Counted from the stretch's first letter, positions 43,586-52,969 are shown. The stretch is 64,000 nt of DNA from Parvimonas sp035282405 (GCF_035282405.1 NZ_JAYKBP010000002.1:310001-374000), one strand, 5' to 3'. Notes: a model not told the origin generated them from the sequence alone. Numbers and translations are program-made.

Positions 43586-44764
43586 CTAGCTTAAATATTT
43601 AAAAACAGTTCCCAAAACTGCACACATTCCTTTGTAAAATAAACTTTCTTCAACATCGAATTTGCTATGATGATGAGGATATATTTTATCTCCCTCGTGA
43701 AGCTTCGGATTTGAAAGCATAAAGTAAGTTCCTTTTGCTCTTTGTAGGAAATAAGCAACATCTTCTCCACCCATGCTCGGATTTTTTATAATCTCGACTG
43801 AATCTTCTCCTAAGACTTCTTTTGTATTTTCTATAAAAAATTCAGTAAATTTTTCGTCATTAATTACTACAGGATACATAAAGTGATAAACTGTTTCAGC
43901 TTCACAATTATAAGTCTTTGCAATTCCACCTGCAATTTCTTCAATTCGCTTTGCAATAAATTCTCTTACTTTTTCGTCTAAAGTTCTAACTGTTCCTTTG
44001 ATGTAAACAGATTCAGGAATTACATTATGAGCAGTTCCCCCTCTTATTATTCCGATAGTCAAAACTGCATTTGAAATCGGATTTATTTCTCTTGAAATTA
44101 TCTTTTGAAGTCCAAGTACAATTTCTGATGAAACTACAATTGGATCAGCTGAAAGATGAGGTGTTGCGGCGTGCGAGGATTTTCCTTTTACATAGATTTC
44201 AAAAATATCTGCTGATGCCATTATAGCTCCTGCTTTTACTCCTATCTTTCCATATTCAATAGGAATCAAACAGCCTTCATGAAGTCCAATTACTGCATCA
44301 ACTTTTGGATTTTCCATACAGCCTTCTTCAATCATTGGTAAAGCGCCTCCTGGTGTTTCTTCACCAGGTTGGAAAAATATTTTAACCGTTCCCTTAAGTT
44401 TATTTCTATTTTCATTTAATATCATACAAGCTCCAAGTGCCATTGCAGTATGTCCGTCATGTCCACAAGCATGCATATTTCCATTTGTGGAAGCAAAAGA
44501 AAGTCCTGTTTCTTCAATAACTGGAAGTGCATCACTATCGGCTCTTATCGCAATACATTTACCCTCTTGTTCTCCGTCAATTTGAACAACAATTGCATTC
44601 CCATTTAATAATTTTTTATAATTTACACCAATTTCATCTAAAACTTTTGAAATATATTCCATAGTTTTGGGAAGTTCCAATTCTAACTCAGGAATTTGAT
44701 GTAAATCTCGTCTTATTTTTATAACTTTTTCTTCTTTTTCTTTAACCAATTTTAGAATATCCAT
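43586..44764 (-). CDS. M20 family amidohydrolase
   Basis: Metal-dependent aminoacylase/carboxypeptidase, 392 residues. Visible: RRDLHQIPELELELPKT near 18-34, RADSDALPV, MHACGHDGHTAMALG near 97-111 with Cys/His metal ligands, QPGEETPGGA near 133-142 and ASHAATP near 195. Removes acyl groups from N-acyl amino acids or similar amides in the cytosol; substrate unassigned. No neighbour in the same operon. Confidence 0.9.
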   Translation of the reverse strand: MDILKLVKEKEEKVIKIRRDLHQIPELELELPKTMEYISKVLDEIGVNYKKLLNGNAIVVQIDGEQEGKCIAIRADSDALPVIEETGLSFASTNGNMHACGHDGHTAMALGACMILNENRNKLKGTVKIFFQPGEETPGGALPMIEEGCMENPKVDAVIGLHEGCLIPIEYGKIGVKAGAIMASADIFEIYVKGKSSHAATPHLSADPIVVSSEIVLGLQKIISREINPISNAVLTIGIIRGGTAHNVIPESVYIKGTVRTLDEKVREFIAKRIEEIAGGIAKTYNCEAETVYHFMYPVVINDEKFTEFFIENTKEVLGEDSVEIIKNPSMGGEDVAYFLQRAKGTYFMLSNPKLHEGDKIYPHHHSKFDVEESLFYKGMCAVLGTVFKYLS

Positions 44765-44821
44765 AAAAACCTCCTTGATTTTAATTGAACACTATAAACA
44801 TATAATACCACTTTTCGCAAC

Positions 44822-44846
44822 AAAAAAATAGGGTTCCCCCTATTTT
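44822..44846 (-). terminator. terminator of YczE-like gene
   Basis: AAATAGGG/CCCTATTT arms, T-rich on the minus strand; overlaps the stop codon. Confidence 0.7.
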
Positions 44847-45525
44847 ATGCAATAACTTCTTTTTCAAATTTTTCATCATCTTGGTTTACGCTATCAACCA
44901 ATTCTGCACCCAATATTTTTTTGAGAAAAGGAGCAAGTAATTTTCTTGTAAACTGAATAAAAGGTCCTGCAAAGAATGTTATAATCAAAGTTCCAATTCC
45001 AACAACTCCACCCATTAAATATCCGATAATAACAAGTAGAAAATCAGAAATAACTCTTACGGTTCTGTAAGAAAATTTTGTCTTATCACTTATTAATTCA
45101 GAAATTCCGTCGGTTGCCCCAACTCCTAAATCTGTAAAAATGTAAATTGTAACACCGATAGCTATAATAAAAGTTCCTATAATACAAATTATGATTTTAT
45201 AAATCAAACCCAAATCTTGCAAATTAATCCAACCAAAAATCAAATTCATTGCTTCAACTGTATAACCTATCGTAAAAATAGCTAAAATTGATGATATATT
45301 TATATATTTTTTATCCACAAAAAATATTATAGTCAAAAATACTATATTAAAAATTACTGCACAAGTTCCATAACTTAATCCCAATTGTTTTGACATCCCA
45401 AGATCAACTGTACTTGCAGGGTCAACCCCTAAATTAACTTTAATTGTAAAAAATACTCCTATACCCAATATAATCATACCGATTATAGACATGGCAATTC
45501 TAATAAATAATTTATCTTTTTTCAT
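44845..45525 (-). CDS. YczE/YitT-like integral membrane protein
   Basis: 226 residues with about five or six membrane segments. The pattern IRIAMSIIGMIILGIGVFFTI...LGVDPASTVDLGMSKQLGLSYG and the repeated TDLGVGATDGISELISDKTKFSYRTVR fits the YczE/YyaS group. A Glu/Asp-rich tail is cytoplasmic. Function unknown. Separate promoter (TTGACA 45570-45575, 17 bp, TAAAAT 45547-45552). Confidence 0.75.
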   Translation of the reverse strand: MKKDKLFIRIAMSIIGMIILGIGVFFTIKVNLGVDPASTVDLGMSKQLGLSYGTCAVIFNIVFLTIIFFVDKKYINISSILAIFTIGYTVEAMNLIFGWINLQDLGLIYKIIICIIGTFIIAIGVTIYIFTDLGVGATDGISELISDKTKFSYRTVRVISDFLLVIIGYLMGGVVGIGTLIITFFAGPFIQFTRKLLAPFLKKILGAELVDSVNQDDEKFEKEVIA

Positions 45526-45692
45526 CTTTCTCTCCCCTACCTGAATATTTTATAAAAAATAGAAATAGTTGTCAATGTTTAAAAATGGACTTATAAAGAA
45601 CTTTGTTAATTTTTTTATAAATATTGGACTTTTGCAATTTAGAAAGCTTAGTTTTAAATATCTCTTTTTTATTTATGATATTCAATTATTTT

Positions 45693-45881
45693 TATGATAT
45701 AATATGAATATACTTATGCATTATAATAAGTATATTCATATTTCACCATAGTTACATAAATTTAGTTATCAAAAGGAAACTATGGTATAATATTAATAGC
45801 TTTATGCCTAATGATAAAGCTGTTAATATTTCATCATAGTTACAATAATTTAGTTTTTAAAAGGCAACTATGATATAATAT
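45693..45881 (+). repeat. 88-bp tandem repeat upstream of dnaX
   Basis: Two full units (45693-45780, 45781-45868) and the start of a third. TATGRTATAATAT recurs at 45693, 45781 and 45869, exactly 88 bp apart. Each unit holds hairpin A, 17 bp with 8-base loop (45701-45742; 45789-45830), and hairpin B, 9 bp with 24-base loop (45745-45786; 45833-45874). Arms differ between units but pairing is kept. An alternating TA tract follows at 45874-45895. With the YczE promoter this accounts for the 395-bp gap. Confidence 0.85.
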
Positions 45882-45920
45882 ATATATATATATATTAATT
45901 AAAATATTAGAGGTGTAATT

Positions 45921-47555
45921 TTGAAACAAGCTATTTATAGAGAGTTTAGACCTAAGGATTTTACAAGAGTAGTTGGTCAAGAACATATTATTGAGATTTT
46001 AAAAAATCAAATAAGAACGGGAAATCTAGGACATGCCTATCTTTTTTCTGGAATAAGAGGAACTGGAAAGACAAGTTGTGCTAAAATTTTCGCTCGTGCA
46101 GTTAATTGTTTAAATCCAATTGATGGAAATCCATGCAATGAATGTGAAAATTGTAAAATGATTTTAGAAGACAAGGCTCTTGAAGTTGTAGAGATGGATG
46201 CTGCAAGTAATAGACGTATTGATGATATAAGGGAATTAAAAGAAAAAGTAATCTATCCCCCACAAATCGTAAAATATAAAGTTTATATTATAGACGAAGC
46301 CCATATGATTACAAATGAAGGCTTCAATGCTCTTTTAAAGATTTTAGAAGAGCCACCTAAACATTTAATTTTTATTCTTGCGACAACAGAAATTGATAAA
46401 CTTCCTGATACAATTATTTCAAGATGTCAAAGATTTGAGTTTAAAAGAATTGGTAATTCAGATATAGTTGAAAATATAAACTATGTTTTAAATAATCTAA
46501 ATGTTAAGATAGAAGAAGACGGTGTCAATTTGATTTCCGAGCTTTCTTCAGGCGCAATGAGAGATGCTTTAAGTCTTTTGGATCAAGTTGTTGCAACAGG
46601 AAAAGAAAAAATTACTATTGAAGATATAAATGAATGTTTGGGACTTGTGAACTTAAATATGCTCTTTGAGCTTTCAAAGTCAATTTTAAATTCATCCAAA
46701 AACGAAACTATTGAAACTTTTAGAAATTTGGTGAAAAATGGAAAGACTCCACATAATATAATCATTGATTTAATCAAACATTTTAGAAATATAATTTTAG
46801 TAAAGAGCATAAAAAAAGAGCTTACAACTTTAAATGATGTTGAATATAAGAGATATTTAGAACATTCAAATAAATTTGAAATGGATGAACTTATTTTCAT
46901 TTTAGAAAATCTTTTAGATGTTGAAGATAAGATGAAAAAAAGTGATATGCAAAATGCTCTATCCGAACTTTTAATTATAAAAATCTGTTCATTTAAGAAA
47001 GAAAAATCAGAAATGGAAAAGAGAATTGAAACTCTTGAAAAAATTATAAAGAGCGGAAATTTAAAGGTCGATTTTGTAGAAAAAGAAAAAATTTCTACTG
47101 AAGTAGAAGAAGAAAAAATCATTGAAACTGTTCAAAACACGGAAATTATAGAAGATATAGAAAGTACTGAAAGTGTAGAAAATACAGAAGATAATAATAC
47201 CGAAGACATAACAAATGAAGTGAACACTAAAAATGTTGAACAACCTACAGAAGAAAAAAATGAAATTCACGAAAAAATTGAGTTAACTTCTTTTAAAGAT
47301 GTTTTAAAAGAAACTATTTTCAAGAAAACTGTTTCTAAACTTTTTGATGAGAGTGTAAAAGAAATTTTCTATTTTCCAAAAGAAAATTTCTTACATATCG
47401 ATTGTAAAGAATATTTATTTAAGTTTGGAAGTTATAAATTAGATGAGAATAATTGTTTTGTTTTAAAAGAAAATGATGTTTTGAATGATTTCTTTACAAG
47501 AGTTAATATGCCTGTTCAAAACTCGTTGACGATTTATGCAAATTTTATTGGTTAG
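45921..47555 (+). CDS. dnaX: DNA polymerase III subunit gamma/tau
   Basis: Clamp-loader ATPase. Starts with TTG at 45921, with AGAGGTG a few bases upstream. P-loop GIRGTGKTS at 44-52, zinc ligands Cys63, Cys72, Cys75, Cys78, and DEAHMI near 125. After residue 365 comes an acidic, low-complexity linker (VENTEDNNTED) and a short C-terminal domain; 544 residues is within the family range. ybaB and recR follow, separated here by a serpin-like gene. Confidence 0.94.
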   Translation: MKQAIYREFRPKDFTRVVGQEHIIEILKNQIRTGNLGHAYLFSGIRGTGKTSCAKIFARAVNCLNPIDGNPCNECENCKMILEDKALEVVEMDAASNRRIDDIRELKEKVIYPPQIVKYKVYIIDEAHMITNEGFNALLKILEEPPKHLIFILATTEIDKLPDTIISRCQRFEFKRIGNSDIVENINYVLNNLNVKIEEDGVNLISELSSGAMRDALSLLDQVVATGKEKITIEDINECLGLVNLNMLFELSKSILNSSKNETIETFRNLVKNGKTPHNIIIDLIKHFRNIILVKSIKKELTTLNDVEYKRYLEHSNKFEMDELIFILENLLDVEDKMKKSDMQNALSELLIIKICSFKKEKSEMEKRIETLEKIIKSGNLKVDFVEKEKISTEVEEEKIIETVQNTEIIEDIESTESVENTEDNNTEDITNEVNTKNVEQPTEEKNEIHEKIELTSFKDVLKETIFKKTVSKLFDESVKEIFYFPKENFLHIDCKEYLFKFGSYKLDENNCFVLKENDVLNDFFTRVNMPVQNSLTIYANFIG

Positions 47556-47601
47556 AATGTTTATTTTTAAGTTATTGTAGTATTAAGAACGGAGGTATGC
47601 T

Positions 47602-48756
47602 ATGAAAAAACTTGTTAAAACTATTCTTTTACTGTTCATTTCAGTTTCTTTATTATCTTGCTCAAAGTCAGAAAAGTTGTTTCCTGAAAACAGAGAAAAT
47701 CTCACTTATGACTCTTCAAAATCAAATATGACGAATAAAGTGAATTTAGATATTTTTTCTACCTTGGTAAAAAATAATAAAATTGATGAAAATTTTGTTT
47801 TGTCTCCTCTATCAATACAAAGATGTCTGGATTTAATCTCTCTTTGTACAGAAGATAGAAAAGATTTAGACTTTTTAAAAATGTATGATGATGCACATCT
47901 TCAAAATTTGAATTTTAAAAATACAAGTTTAGCAAGTCTAATTTTGATAAATTTGCAAAATGTAGAAGGCAAAACTAAAAATCTTAATTACGGCAATATC
48001 AAAACTGTTAAATCATCAAAAGAAGGCACAAAAACCTATCAAGATTTTCAAAAATCTAATTTAAAAGAAATTTTGGACAAAGATGAATTAGGTTCTGACT
48101 TAGTAGCAGCTTTTATTGATACAGTCAATTATGAAGTAAAATGGGAAAAACCATTTATCGAGAAGAAGACTGAAAAACGAGATTTTACAAAGCTTGATGG
48201 TTCAAAGATACAAGTAAATACAATGTATAATGTTTATGATAATAAATCTGCAATATCAGATGATGAAAAGGAAGTATTTTCTATTTCATCAAATGAGTCA
48301 ACTATTTATTTCATAAAGCCTAAAAAGAATAAATACTATTCTTCAAATGAATTACTTGGATTTATGAAAGAAATTGATGAAAGTAACGAAAGATACACGG
48401 TTAATTTCTTTTTACCAAAAATAGATACGAAGTCTGATGTTGATTTCAAGGATTTATTTGAAAAAATCGGTCTTGGTAAAATGTTAAATTCTTTTAAATT
48501 AGAGAAGTTATTGCCTGATATGAGTCTTAAAGTAAGCGATGCTAAGCAGAACTCTACCCTTAAAATTGATGAAAAAGGCGCAAAGGCAAAATCTGTAACA
48601 AAAATAGGAATGAAATCTACAAGTGCCCCTAGCAAAGGTGATAAGATAGATATAAAAATGGATAGTTCTTTCTATGTAATTATTACAGACTATGACGAAA
48701 ATAGCAAAGCAAATTTAATTACTTTTACTGCATTTATTACAGATCCAAGTAGATAA
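47602..48756 (+). CDS. serpin-like lipoprotein
   Basis: 384 residues. Lipobox LLSC with Cys20 implies anchoring outside the cell. Serpin landmarks are NFVLSPLSIQRCLDL near 66-80, DTVNYEVKWEKPF near 175-187, TMYNVY, VNFFLPKIDTKSDVDFKD and the hinge region STLKIDEKGAKAKSVTKI near 325-342, then the FYVIITDYD...FTAFITDPS end. The hinge has Lys where inhibitory serpins mostly have small residues or Glu, so inhibition of proteases is uncertain. GGAGG precedes ATG; 46 bp after dnaX. Confidence 0.8.
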   Translation: MKKLVKTILLLFISVSLLSCSKSEKLFPENRENLTYDSSKSNMTNKVNLDIFSTLVKNNKIDENFVLSPLSIQRCLDLISLCTEDRKDLDFLKMYDDAHLQNLNFKNTSLASLILINLQNVEGKTKNLNYGNIKTVKSSKEGTKTYQDFQKSNLKEILDKDELGSDLVAAFIDTVNYEVKWEKPFIEKKTEKRDFTKLDGSKIQVNTMYNVYDNKSAISDDEKEVFSISSNESTIYFIKPKKNKYYSSNELLGFMKEIDESNERYTVNFFLPKIDTKSDVDFKDLFEKIGLGKMLNSFKLEKLLPDMSLKVSDAKQNSTLKIDEKGAKAKSVTKIGMKSTSAPSKGDKIDIKMDSSFYVIITDYDENSKANLITFTAFITDPSR

Positions 48757-48828
48757 GAACCTCACCCTTCCACGATGCTTCGCATCGGGTGGGTACCCGA
48801 GAACCTTGTTGCTTCGCAATAAAAAACA
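48754..48828 (+). repeat. GC-rich stop-codon-associated repeat
   Basis: Starts with the TAA stop codon of the serpin gene itself: TAAGAACCTCACCCTTCC, then hairpin CGATGCTTCGCATCG, GGGTGGGT pairing back to ACCCxxx, and AACCTTGTTGCTTCGCAATAA. Nearly identical to 58809-58878 and, inverted, 61494-61566. GC content is far above the surroundings. Confidence 0.8.
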
Positions 48829-48839
48829 TAAAAATTTAT

Positions 48840-48886
48840 AAAGACAATATAGAAAAAATATTTATTCATATATTGTCTTTTTTATA
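48840..48886 (+). terminator. terminator of dnaX-serpin transcript
   Basis: AAGACAATAT...ATATTGTCTT arms and six T. Confidence 0.75.
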
Positions 48887-48928
48887 TAAAAAATTTTTAT
48901 AATTACTTTATCTTGTTATTGTAAATTA

Positions 48929-48957
48929 TTGATTTCTACTCAAAAAAATGCTATTAT
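48929..48957 (+). promoter_or_regulatory. ybaB-recR promoter
   Basis: TTGATT (48929-48934), 17 bp, TATTAT (48952-48957). It shows that ybaB-recR need not depend on dnaX transcription. Together with the repeat and terminator this fills the 304-bp gap. Confidence 0.65.
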
Positions 48958-49060
48958 AAAGTATAATTTTTAAAGTTTTATGTTATTAGATTAACAAAAA
49001 CTTTTTAGTAAAATGTTGTGAAATTAATATTAAATAATTTTATTTTTTAGGAGGTAGTTT

Positions 49061-49402
49061 ATGGCTAAAGGCGGTTTCCCTAAATTCGGTGGTGGAATGA
49101 ATATGGGTAATATGATGAAACAAATGCAAAAAATGCAAAAAGATCTTGAAAATACGCAAAAAATGTTAGATGAAGAAGAAGTTTCTGCTACTTCAGGTGG
49201 TGGAGCAGTTGAAGTAACTGTAAATGGAAAAAAGGAAGTTTTAAGTATTAAACTTAATCCTGAAGTTGTTGATCCAGACGACATTGAAATGTTACAAGAT
49301 TTAATTATAACTGCTATAAATGAAGCTAATAGAAAAGCTCAAGAAAAACACGATTCAGAAATCAATAAAATAACAGCTGGAATTAATATTCCAGGATTAT
49401 AA
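49061..49402 (+). CDS. ybaB: YbaB/EbfC nucleoid-associated protein
   Basis: 113-residue DNA-binding dimer. NMMKQMQKMQKDLENTQKMLDEEEVSATSGGGAVEVTVNGKKEVLSIKLNPEVVDPDDIEMLQDLI is the family core. GGAGG lies 8 bp before ATG. recR follows after 2 bp. Confidence 0.94.
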   Translation: MAKGGFPKFGGGMNMGNMMKQMQKMQKDLENTQKMLDEEEVSATSGGGAVEVTVNGKKEVLSIKLNPEVVDPDDIEMLQDLIITAINEANRKAQEKHDSEINKITAGINIPGL

Positions 49403-49404
49403 AA

Positions 49405-50013
49405 ATGAATAATTATACTAAATCTATAGATGAAGTTATTCATTATTTGTCAAAACTTCCATCTATTGGGAGAAAATCAGCGACTAAAATGGCTTTGAAA
49501 ATTTTAGAAATGGATGATGATTATACTATTGAATTTGCTAAAAGTCTTATAAATATGAAAAAAAATACTCATCATTGTAAAATTTGTGGAAATTTAACAG
49601 AAAATGAAATTTGTAATATTTGTGCAGATGAAAAAAGAGATAAGTCAATTATTACTGTTGTAGAAGATATGCAAGGTGTTATAAGTTTAGAAAAAACTAA
49701 AGTTTATAAGGGAACTTATCATATTTTAAATGGCCTTGTTACTCCAAGAGAGGGAATAACTTTAGATGACCTAAATGTGGATTCTCTTTTGGAGAGAATT
49801 GAAAAAGATAATGTAAAGGAAGTTATATTTGCTATCAGTCAAACAATTGACGGCGAATTAACTGAGCTTTATATTGTCGATTTACTAAAAAAATTCAAAG
49901 ACCTAAAAATTTCAAAAATTGCTAATGGAATTCCAATAGGTAGAAGCATAGACAATTATGATGAATTAACATTTTTAAAAGCATTAGAAGATAGGAGAGA
50001 GATAGAATATTAG
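49405..50013 (+). CDS. recR: recombination mediator RecR
   Basis: 202 residues, RecFOR pathway. Helix-hairpin-helix LPSIGRKSATKMALKILEMD, C4 zinc finger CKICGNLTENEICNIC, Toprim domain with VVEDMQGVISLEKT and the end LTFLKALEDRREI. Coupled to ybaB. Confidence 0.95.
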   Translation: MNNYTKSIDEVIHYLSKLPSIGRKSATKMALKILEMDDDYTIEFAKSLINMKKNTHHCKICGNLTENEICNICADEKRDKSIITVVEDMQGVISLEKTKVYKGTYHILNGLVTPREGITLDDLNVDSLLERIEKDNVKEVIFAISQTIDGELTELYIVDLLKKFKDLKISKIANGIPIGRSIDNYDELTFLKALEDRREIEY

Positions 50014-50036
50014 GTTCTAATATTTATGGGGGAAAT

Positions 50037-50753
50037 ATGAAATCGACAAATAATAACTTTTTATCAGGCGTTCGACATTCAATACCTATATGGATAGGTT
50101 ATATCCCATCAGCAATTACTTTGGGAATTCTATGCAATGCTAAATCGCTGGGTTTATTACATGCTTTTTTAAGTTCTTTTGTTTTATATTCGGGTGCTGC
50201 CCAATTTATGTTGGTAGGTTTTTTAATATCAGGTGTTCCACTTTTTGGAATTGCAGTTTCCGTATTCTTATTAAATACAAGACTATTCCTTATGTCCGCT
50301 ACTCTTGGAGCAACTGTAGATAAGGTAAATCATAAGGCATTCCCTATAGTAGGATGGTTATTAACAGATGAAAGTTTTTCTATACTTTCATTTAACAAAG
50401 AAAAAGTAAATACATCATTTACACTTGGAGTACAAATTCCACCCTATTTTATTTGGGGAATTTTTACAATAGTAGGTTATTTTTTGGGAGATTTTTTACC
50501 AAAAGATATAAGAACTGCTTTTAGTGTTGGTCTTCTTGGACTTTTCATAGCTCTACTTGTTCCAAATGTAAAAAAACATTTTATAACTATAAGAATTGTT
50601 ATAGTAACAGCAATAATATATGCTATTATCTATTATACTAAGGTATTTCCACTAGGTTGGGATATTGTTTTTTCAATAATACTTTCTTCAATAGTAGGAA
50701 TATTTTTAATAGGTGATGAAACTTTAGAAGATAAAGAAGAAATAAAAGAATAA
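50037..50753 (+). CDS. azlC: branched-chain amino acid exporter large subunit AzlC
   Basis: 238 residues, about seven membrane segments: FLSGVRHSIPIWIGYIPSAITLGIL, SSFVLYSGAAQFMLVGFL and NTRLFLMSATLGA are the AzlC marks. Forms an exporter with AzlD (next gene, 20 bp away). Substrate by family: branched-chain amino acids and analogues. Confidence 0.9.
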   Translation: MKSTNNNFLSGVRHSIPIWIGYIPSAITLGILCNAKSLGLLHAFLSSFVLYSGAAQFMLVGFLISGVPLFGIAVSVFLLNTRLFLMSATLGATVDKVNHKAFPIVGWLLTDESFSILSFNKEKVNTSFTLGVQIPPYFIWGIFTIVGYFLGDFLPKDIRTAFSVGLLGLFIALLVPNVKKHFITIRIVIVTAIIYAIIYYTKVFPLGWDIVFSIILSSIVGIFLIGDETLEDKEEIKE

Positions 50754-50773
50754 GGAGAGAATAAGAAGAAATT

Positions 50774-51091
50774 ATGGGCAAATATTACTATTATATCGTC
50801 GGCACATTAATTGCCGCTGCTGTAACAATTATTCCAAAAGTTCTTCCATTATTCTTTCTTAAAGGAAAAACTTTTAATAAAAAATTGATGACTTTCTTTA
50901 AAATAGTACCTTATACTTCAATGTCTGTACTGATTTTAAGAGAAGTCTTAGTTGCAGAGTCAGCTAACAAATTAATGTATGTAGTTACAATTGGGGTTGC
51001 TTCAGTAGTTTCATATATAACTAGAAATATGGTACTTACTGTGTTTGCATCAATACTAACAACATTTCTTTATATGAATATTTTTATATAA
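50774..51091 (+). CDS. azlD: branched-chain amino acid transport protein AzlD
   Basis: 105 residues with three or four membrane segments (YYIVGTLIAAAVTIIPKVLPLFFL at the N-terminus). Small partner of AzlC, following it directly. Confidence 0.88.
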   Translation: MGKYYYYIVGTLIAAAVTIIPKVLPLFFLKGKTFNKKLMTFFKIVPYTSMSVLILREVLVAESANKLMYVVTIGVASVVSYITRNMVLTVFASILTTFLYMNIFI

Positions 51092-51097
51092 GCATTT

Positions 51098-51125
51098 AGG
51101 GAGCTTTAAGCTCCTATTTTTGTAC
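51098..51125 (+). terminator. azlCD terminator
   Basis: AGGGAGCTT/AAGCTCCT arms with five T. Confidence 0.75.
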
Positions 51126-51158
51126 AAAAAAAGATACTGATTTAATCAGTACCTTTTG
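51124..51158 (-). terminator. pepF terminator
   Basis: Hairpin GGTACTGAT/ATCAGTATC and seven T on the minus strand. Confidence 0.75.
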
Positions 51159-51162
51159 TAAA

Positions 51163-52956
51163 TTATTCTTTTTCTATCTTATCAGTTAATCTTTCCATTT
51201 CGTCAATTAGACTTCCAATGTACTCTATTGTATTAAGAAGTGGCTTATCTGTTGTAATATCAACATCTGCCATTTTTGCAAGATCTACTGGATTTTTGCT
51301 TCCACCAGCTTTTAGAACTTCAATCCATCTTTTTGCCTTTGAATTATCCTTTAAAATATTTAGGCACATTTGTGTTCCAATTGTTAAACCTGCACTGTAA
51401 GTATATGAATAAAGTCCCATGTAGTAATGAGGTTGTCTCATCCATGTTCTTTCAACTCCATCTACAAGTTCTACATCTTCTCCAAAGAATTTTTCCATAG
51501 TTTCTTTAAAGATTGTATTTAAAGTTTCAGCGTCAACTGCTCCACCTTTATCTATAATTTTATAAACTTCTCTTTGATAATAAGCTTCTAAGAAATGTGT
51601 TACGAAATTATGATAATATGTTTTTGAGATTATTTCAGAAATAATCCATCTTCTTTCCCTATCAGTCTTTGCATTTTCAAGTAAATAATGAGCCATAATC
51701 AATTCATTTGTTGTTGATGGTGCTTCTACAAAATAAGTTGAACAATCAACATTTAAAATATTTTGATTTTGATGGCAAAGTGAAAAATGACCACCATGTC
51801 CAAGTTCATGAGCGATTGTAAGAATATCGGACATATTTCCTGACCAAGTTAAAAGGACATAAGGATGAACTTTATAAGGACTTGCACAGAAAGCCCCTGA
51901 AGCCTTTCCTTCATTGTCAACATAGTCTATATATCTATTATCAAAAGCTCTTTCCAAATAAGCCTTATAATCATTTCCTAAAACAGATAGTCCTTCAATA
52001 ACCATATTTTTACATTCATCAATGCTGTAAACTTTTTGAAATTCTGAGTCTAGAGGCATTTTCATATCAGAAAAAGTCATTTTATCTAATTTATTTACTC
52101 TCTTTAAAAGTCTTGCATATTTTCTAATATGAGGTGCAAGTTTTTCCATAATAACATCACATTGTCTATTGTACATATCCATTGTAACTTCTTGTGAAGA
52201 TAGAAGATAATCAAAAACACTATCGTATTTTCTAACTTTAGACATTGCCTTATCTTGTTGAACATTGCTATAATATGCACTTGCAAAAGTATTTTCATAT
52301 TTTTCTAAAGTCTTATAGAACTTTTTAAAAGCATCCCTTCTGAACTCAGTATTTGAATCCACTTCAAAGCTTCCTTCAAAAACATTGTAAGTCATTGGAG
52401 TTTTTACTCCATTTACTTCAACATCTTCAAAAGATAAATCTTGCATTTTTGATTGTTGATAAACTCTGTAAGGAGTTTCAAAACTTCCTGATAAAGCTGA
52501 AAGTGTACTTTCTACTTCTTTTGATAAAGTATGATCTTTTCTATCTAAAAGTTTTTCTAAAAACCTTCTGTTTTCAGAATTTTCTTCCATTGCTTTTTCT
52601 ATAATTTTCTTATCATTTGCTAGAATTTCAGTTTCAACAAAGCTAAGTTTTGCATAAACCGGAGCTATTGTATTTTCAAAATCTACCATTCTTTCGAATT
52701 CTTCTTTTCCACCTAAATCAGTTTCATAATCCAAACTTGCATAACTTGCAGTTAAATCAATCAATACATAAATAGGTTTTAAATCTTCCAAACAGCTATT
52801 TATAGTACAATAACAGTCAAGTTTTCCTTCATAAGTCTTTACAAGTTCTTCTGTTTTTTCAACAATTTCCTTAAGAGCTTTTTTGTAATCTTCTTCTGTT
52901 TTAAAAAGATCACTCAAATTCCAAGTTAAACTTTTATCAACTTCATTTCTTTTCAT
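51163..52956 (-). CDS. pepF: oligoendopeptidase F
   Basis: M3-family zinc peptidase of 597 residues, cytosolic, cutting short peptides. Active-site HELGH at 383-387 in IAHELGHGGHFSL, with the third ligand Glu in FVEAPSTTNE downstream, and TRMQ-like RTWMRQPHYYMGLYSYTYSAG near 510-530. A single operon unit with its own terminator. Confidence 0.95.
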   Translation of the reverse strand: MKRNEVDKSLTWNLSDLFKTEEDYKKALKEIVEKTEELVKTYEGKLDCYCTINSCLEDLKPIYVLIDLTASYASLDYETDLGGKEEFERMVDFENTIAPVYAKLSFVETEILANDKKIIEKAMEENSENRRFLEKLLDRKDHTLSKEVESTLSALSGSFETPYRVYQQSKMQDLSFEDVEVNGVKTPMTYNVFEGSFEVDSNTEFRRDAFKKFYKTLEKYENTFASAYYSNVQQDKAMSKVRKYDSVFDYLLSSQEVTMDMYNRQCDVIMEKLAPHIRKYARLLKRVNKLDKMTFSDMKMPLDSEFQKVYSIDECKNMVIEGLSVLGNDYKAYLERAFDNRYIDYVDNEGKASGAFCASPYKVHPYVLLTWSGNMSDILTIAHELGHGGHFSLCHQNQNILNVDCSTYFVEAPSTTNELIMAHYLLENAKTDRERRWIISEIISKTYYHNFVTHFLEAYYQREVYKIIDKGGAVDAETLNTIFKETMEKFFGEDVELVDGVERTWMRQPHYYMGLYSYTYSAGLTIGTQMCLNILKDNSKAKRWIEVLKAGGSKNPVDLAKMADVDITTDKPLLNTIEYIGSLIDEMERLTDKIEKE

Positions 52957-52969
52957 ATCATACCTCCAA

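Noticed and set aside
45874..45895. Alternating TA tract before dnaX
   Set aside because: Simple repeat common in AT-rich DNA; it may affect promoter melting but is not evidence of a separate element.
45526..45920. 4.5S RNA or tRNA gene upstream of dnaX
   Set aside because: This spot often holds SRP RNA in Firmicutes, but no GGNR/GNRA helix or tRNA arms were found; the DNA is explained by the 88-bp repeat.
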